64,000 bases of DNA from positions 434,001 to 498,000 of the forward strand of contig JAWQEG010000287.1 in NCBI GenBank assembly GCA_033782935.1. The letters are read 5' to 3'. Position numbers and translations under genes: made by a program. This stretch comes from Petrolisthes cinctipes. Its lineage: Eukaryota; Arthropoda; Malacostraca; Decapoda; Porcellanidae. Positions 61,726-64,000 of the stretch are shown in pieces. Below the pieces are notes generated by a model that was given only the letters and a program-made list of their open reading frames with translations, was not told the DNA's origin and searched no databases. Each line of letters starts with the position of its first letter. The stretch's first letter is position 1.

Positions 61726-64000
61726 GGACCTAGAAGCGATCTGTACATGCCTACTCCTAGTTAGAATGTTTTCAAGATACAGACCCAAAAAATGCTCAAA
61801 ATCGATATTTTAGGTGGCCAAAAGTCGATATGTGCATGCATCTTCTGTACCCGTTTATATCTCTTTCAGGCTCAAAACACCCGAAAATTCGATATTTTGG
61901 GGTCCCAGAAGCGATCTGTACATGCCTACGCAGTGCTAGAATATTTTCAAAATACAGGCCCAAAACATGCTAATTATCGATATTTTAGGTGTCAAAAGTC
62001 GATATCTGAAATTCAGGCACAAAACACCCGAAAATTTGATATTTTGGGGTCCCAGAAGCGATTTGTACATGCCTATTCCGTGTTAGAGTATTTTCAAATT
62101 AAAGGCCCAAAACATACTGAAAATCGATCTTTTAGATGCCCAAAAGTCGATATGTGCGTGCATCTTCTGTACCCGTTTATATCTCAAATTCAGGCTCCAA
62201 ACACCCGAAAATTCAATATTTCATGGTCCCAGAAGCGATCTGTACATGCCTACTCAGTGCTAGATTATTTTCAAAATATAGGCCCAAAACATGATAAAAA
62301 TCGATATTTCAGGTGCCCAAAGTCGATATCTCAAATTCAGGCCAAAAACACCTGAAAACTCGATATTTTGGGATCCCAGAAGCGATCTGTACATGCCTAC
62401 TCCGTGTTAGAGCATTTTCAAAATACAGGCCCAAAACATGCTGAAAATCGCTAGTTTAGGTGCCCAAAGTCAATATGTGTATGTATCTTCTTCACCCGTT
62501 TATATCAAAAATTCAACCTTAAAACACCCGAAAATTCGATATTTTGGGTCACAGAAGCGATCTGTACATGCCTACTCAGTGCTAGAATGTTTTCAAAGTA
62601 AAGGCTGAAAACATGCTAAAAATCGATATTTTAAGTGTCTAAAGTCGATATGTACATGCATTTTCTGTACCCGTTTATATTTCAAATTCAGGCTCAAAAC
62701 ACCCGAAAATTCGGTATTTTGGGGTCCTAGAAGCGAACTGTACATGCCTACACCTAGTAAGAATGTTTTCAAGATACAGACCCAAAACATGCTCAAAATC
62801 GGTATTTTAGGTGACCAAAAGTCGATATGTGCATGTATCTTCAGTACCCGTTTATATCTCAAATTCAGGCTCAAAACACCCGAAAATTCGATATTTTGGG
62901 GTCCCAGAAGCGATCTGTACATGCCTACTCCGTGTTTTAGTATTTTCAAAATACAGGCCCAAAACATGCTGAAAATCTATATTTTAGGTGTCCCAAGTCA
63001 ATATGTGCATGAATCTTCTGAACCCGTTTATATCTCAAATTCAGGCTCAAAACACCCGAAAATTCGATATTTTGGGGTCCCAAAAGCGATCTGTACATTC
63101 CTACTCCGTGTTAGAATATTTTCAAAATACAGGCCCAAAACATGCTGAAAATCGATATTTTAGGTGCCCAAATTCAATATGTGTATGCATCTTCTGCAAC
63201 CGTTTAAATCCCAAATTCAACCCCAAAACACCCGAAAATTCGATATTTTTTGGTCCCAGAAGCGATCTGTACATGCCTACTCAGTGCTAGAATGTTTTCA
63301 AAATATAGGCTCAAAACATGCTGAAAATCGATATTTTAAGTGTCTAATGTCGATATGTGCATCCATCTTCTGTACCCGTTTATATCTCAAATTCAGGCTC
63401 AAAACAACCGACAATTCGATATTTTGGAGTCCTAGAAGCGATATGTACATGCCTACTCAGCACTTGAATATTTTTAAAATATAGGCCCAAAACATGCTAA
63501 TTATCGATATTCTAGGTGCCCAAAGTCAATATGTGCATGCATCTTCTGTACCCGTTTATATCTCAAATTCAGGCTCAAAACACCCGAAAATTCGGTATTT
63601 TTGGGTCATAGAAGCGAACTGTACATGCCTACACCTAGTGAGAATGTTTTCAAGATACAGACCCAAAACATACTGAAAATCGATCTTTTAGGTGCCCAAA
63701 AGTCGATATATGCGTGCATCTTCTGTACCCGTTTATATCTCAAATTCAGGCTCCAAACAACCGAAAATTCGATATTTCATGGTCCCAGAAGCGATCTGTA
63801 CATGCCTACTCAGATACAGGTCCAAAACATGCTAAAAATCGATATTTTAGGTGCCCAAAGTTAATATGTGTATGCATCTTCTGCACTTGTTTATATCTCA
63901 AATTCAACCTCAAAACACCCGAAAATTCGATATTTTTGGGTCCCAGAAGCGATCTGCACATGCCTACTCAGTGCTAAAATGTTTTCAAAATATAGGCACA
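61726..64000 (+). repeat. Right-end mosaic segment
   Basis: Starts as 47,961-48,340 (shift 13,765). It passes through monomers like 45.3 and 51.5 kb near 62,260-62,460, then from about 62,560 to 62,970 follows 51,840-52,250 (shift 10,719). Near 63,440-63,480 it resembles 53,370-53,410 (CAGCACTTGAATATTTTTAAAAT). The array continues past the window edge. No gene is seen. Confidence 0.74.

Larger units (their letters stand above)
1..64000 (+). repeat. 176-bp tandem satellite array filling the window
   Basis: Every part of the window that I read carries the same landmarks in the same order and orientation: ACACCCGAAAATTCGATA, GTCCCAGAAGCGATCTG, CATGCCTACTC, a TATTTTCAAAATA core, AAAATCGATATTTTA, GTGCCCAAAGTCGATA and GTACCCGTTTATATCTC. 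Successive ACCCGA landmarks at 40,435 and 40,611 are 176 bp apart, and 176-178 bp is the usual spacing. A hand consensus is 176 bp with 69 G or C. Monomers are head to tail throughout and both window ends fall inside the array. There is no stretch of other sequence long enough to hold a gene or a mobile element. Arrays of this kind usually sit in centromeric or other heterochromatin; that location is inference, and the family is not one I can name. Confidence 0.97.

Noticed and set aside
1..64000. CRISPR array
   Set aside because: There are no short repeats separated by unique spacers; the whole 176-bp unit is repeated and no cas genes are present.
1..64000. 5S or 45S ribosomal DNA tandem repeat
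   Set aside because: No rRNA sequence is recognisable; the unit is too short for 45S and has no 5S control region.

Overview
The whole 64-kb window is one uninterrupted head-to-tail satellite DNA array. I see no protein-coding gene, no tRNA or rRNA gene, no recognisable transposable element and no inverted segment. The basic monomer is 176 bp, about 39% GC (69 of 176 bases in a consensus I wrote out by hand), so roughly 365-375 monomers are present. A satellite of nucleosome-scale period with higher-order duplications suggests a eukaryotic centromeric, pericentromeric or other heterochromatic array. Plants and animals both have such arrays, and I do not recognise the sequence as a named family, so I give no species. 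The many short open frames are a by-product of the repeat: 176 is not a multiple of three, so the frame shifts at each monomer, and the same peptide pieces recur in different frames.

Monomer level. The 176-bp monomer is itself an old dimer of two 88-bp halves that still match at about 60 of 88 positions. Length variants come from discrete deletions or insertions: 147 bp (minus 29), 158 bp (minus 18), 164 bp (minus 12), 181 bp (plus 5), and rarer forms lacking 19, 26 or 35 bp. Two sites carry an exact 88-bp half-monomer period. A 15-bp dyad of ATATTTT and AAAATAT around a central C spans the boundary of the halves.

Layout. From 1 to about 22 kb and from about 26 to 37 kb the array is a mosaic of blocks 1.4-4.4 kb long, recurring with very few differences. 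I name them P, T, U, S, R and Q. P recurs at 1, 4,947, 13,427 and 28,646; T at 2,350, 26,048 and 31,449; Q at 16,206 and 32,525. The largest duplication pairs 13,427-20,553 with 28,786-36,871, with one net 960-bp insertion between P and Q. From 21,952 to 26,047 lies a more diverged stretch with a run of 147-bp monomers. From about 37 kb to the right end, copies are older and patchier: a colinear pair (41.9-45.1 and 49.3-52.8 kb), tandem duplications of 694, 325 and 704 bp, and a divergent tetramer class near 46.5, 53.6, 56.2 and 61.0 kb.

Interpretation. The pattern fits repeated unequal exchange, tandem duplication and gene conversion, with the most recent activity in the left part. All block boundaries come from comparison by eye and carry an error of up to a few tens of bases unless a diagnostic base is quoted.
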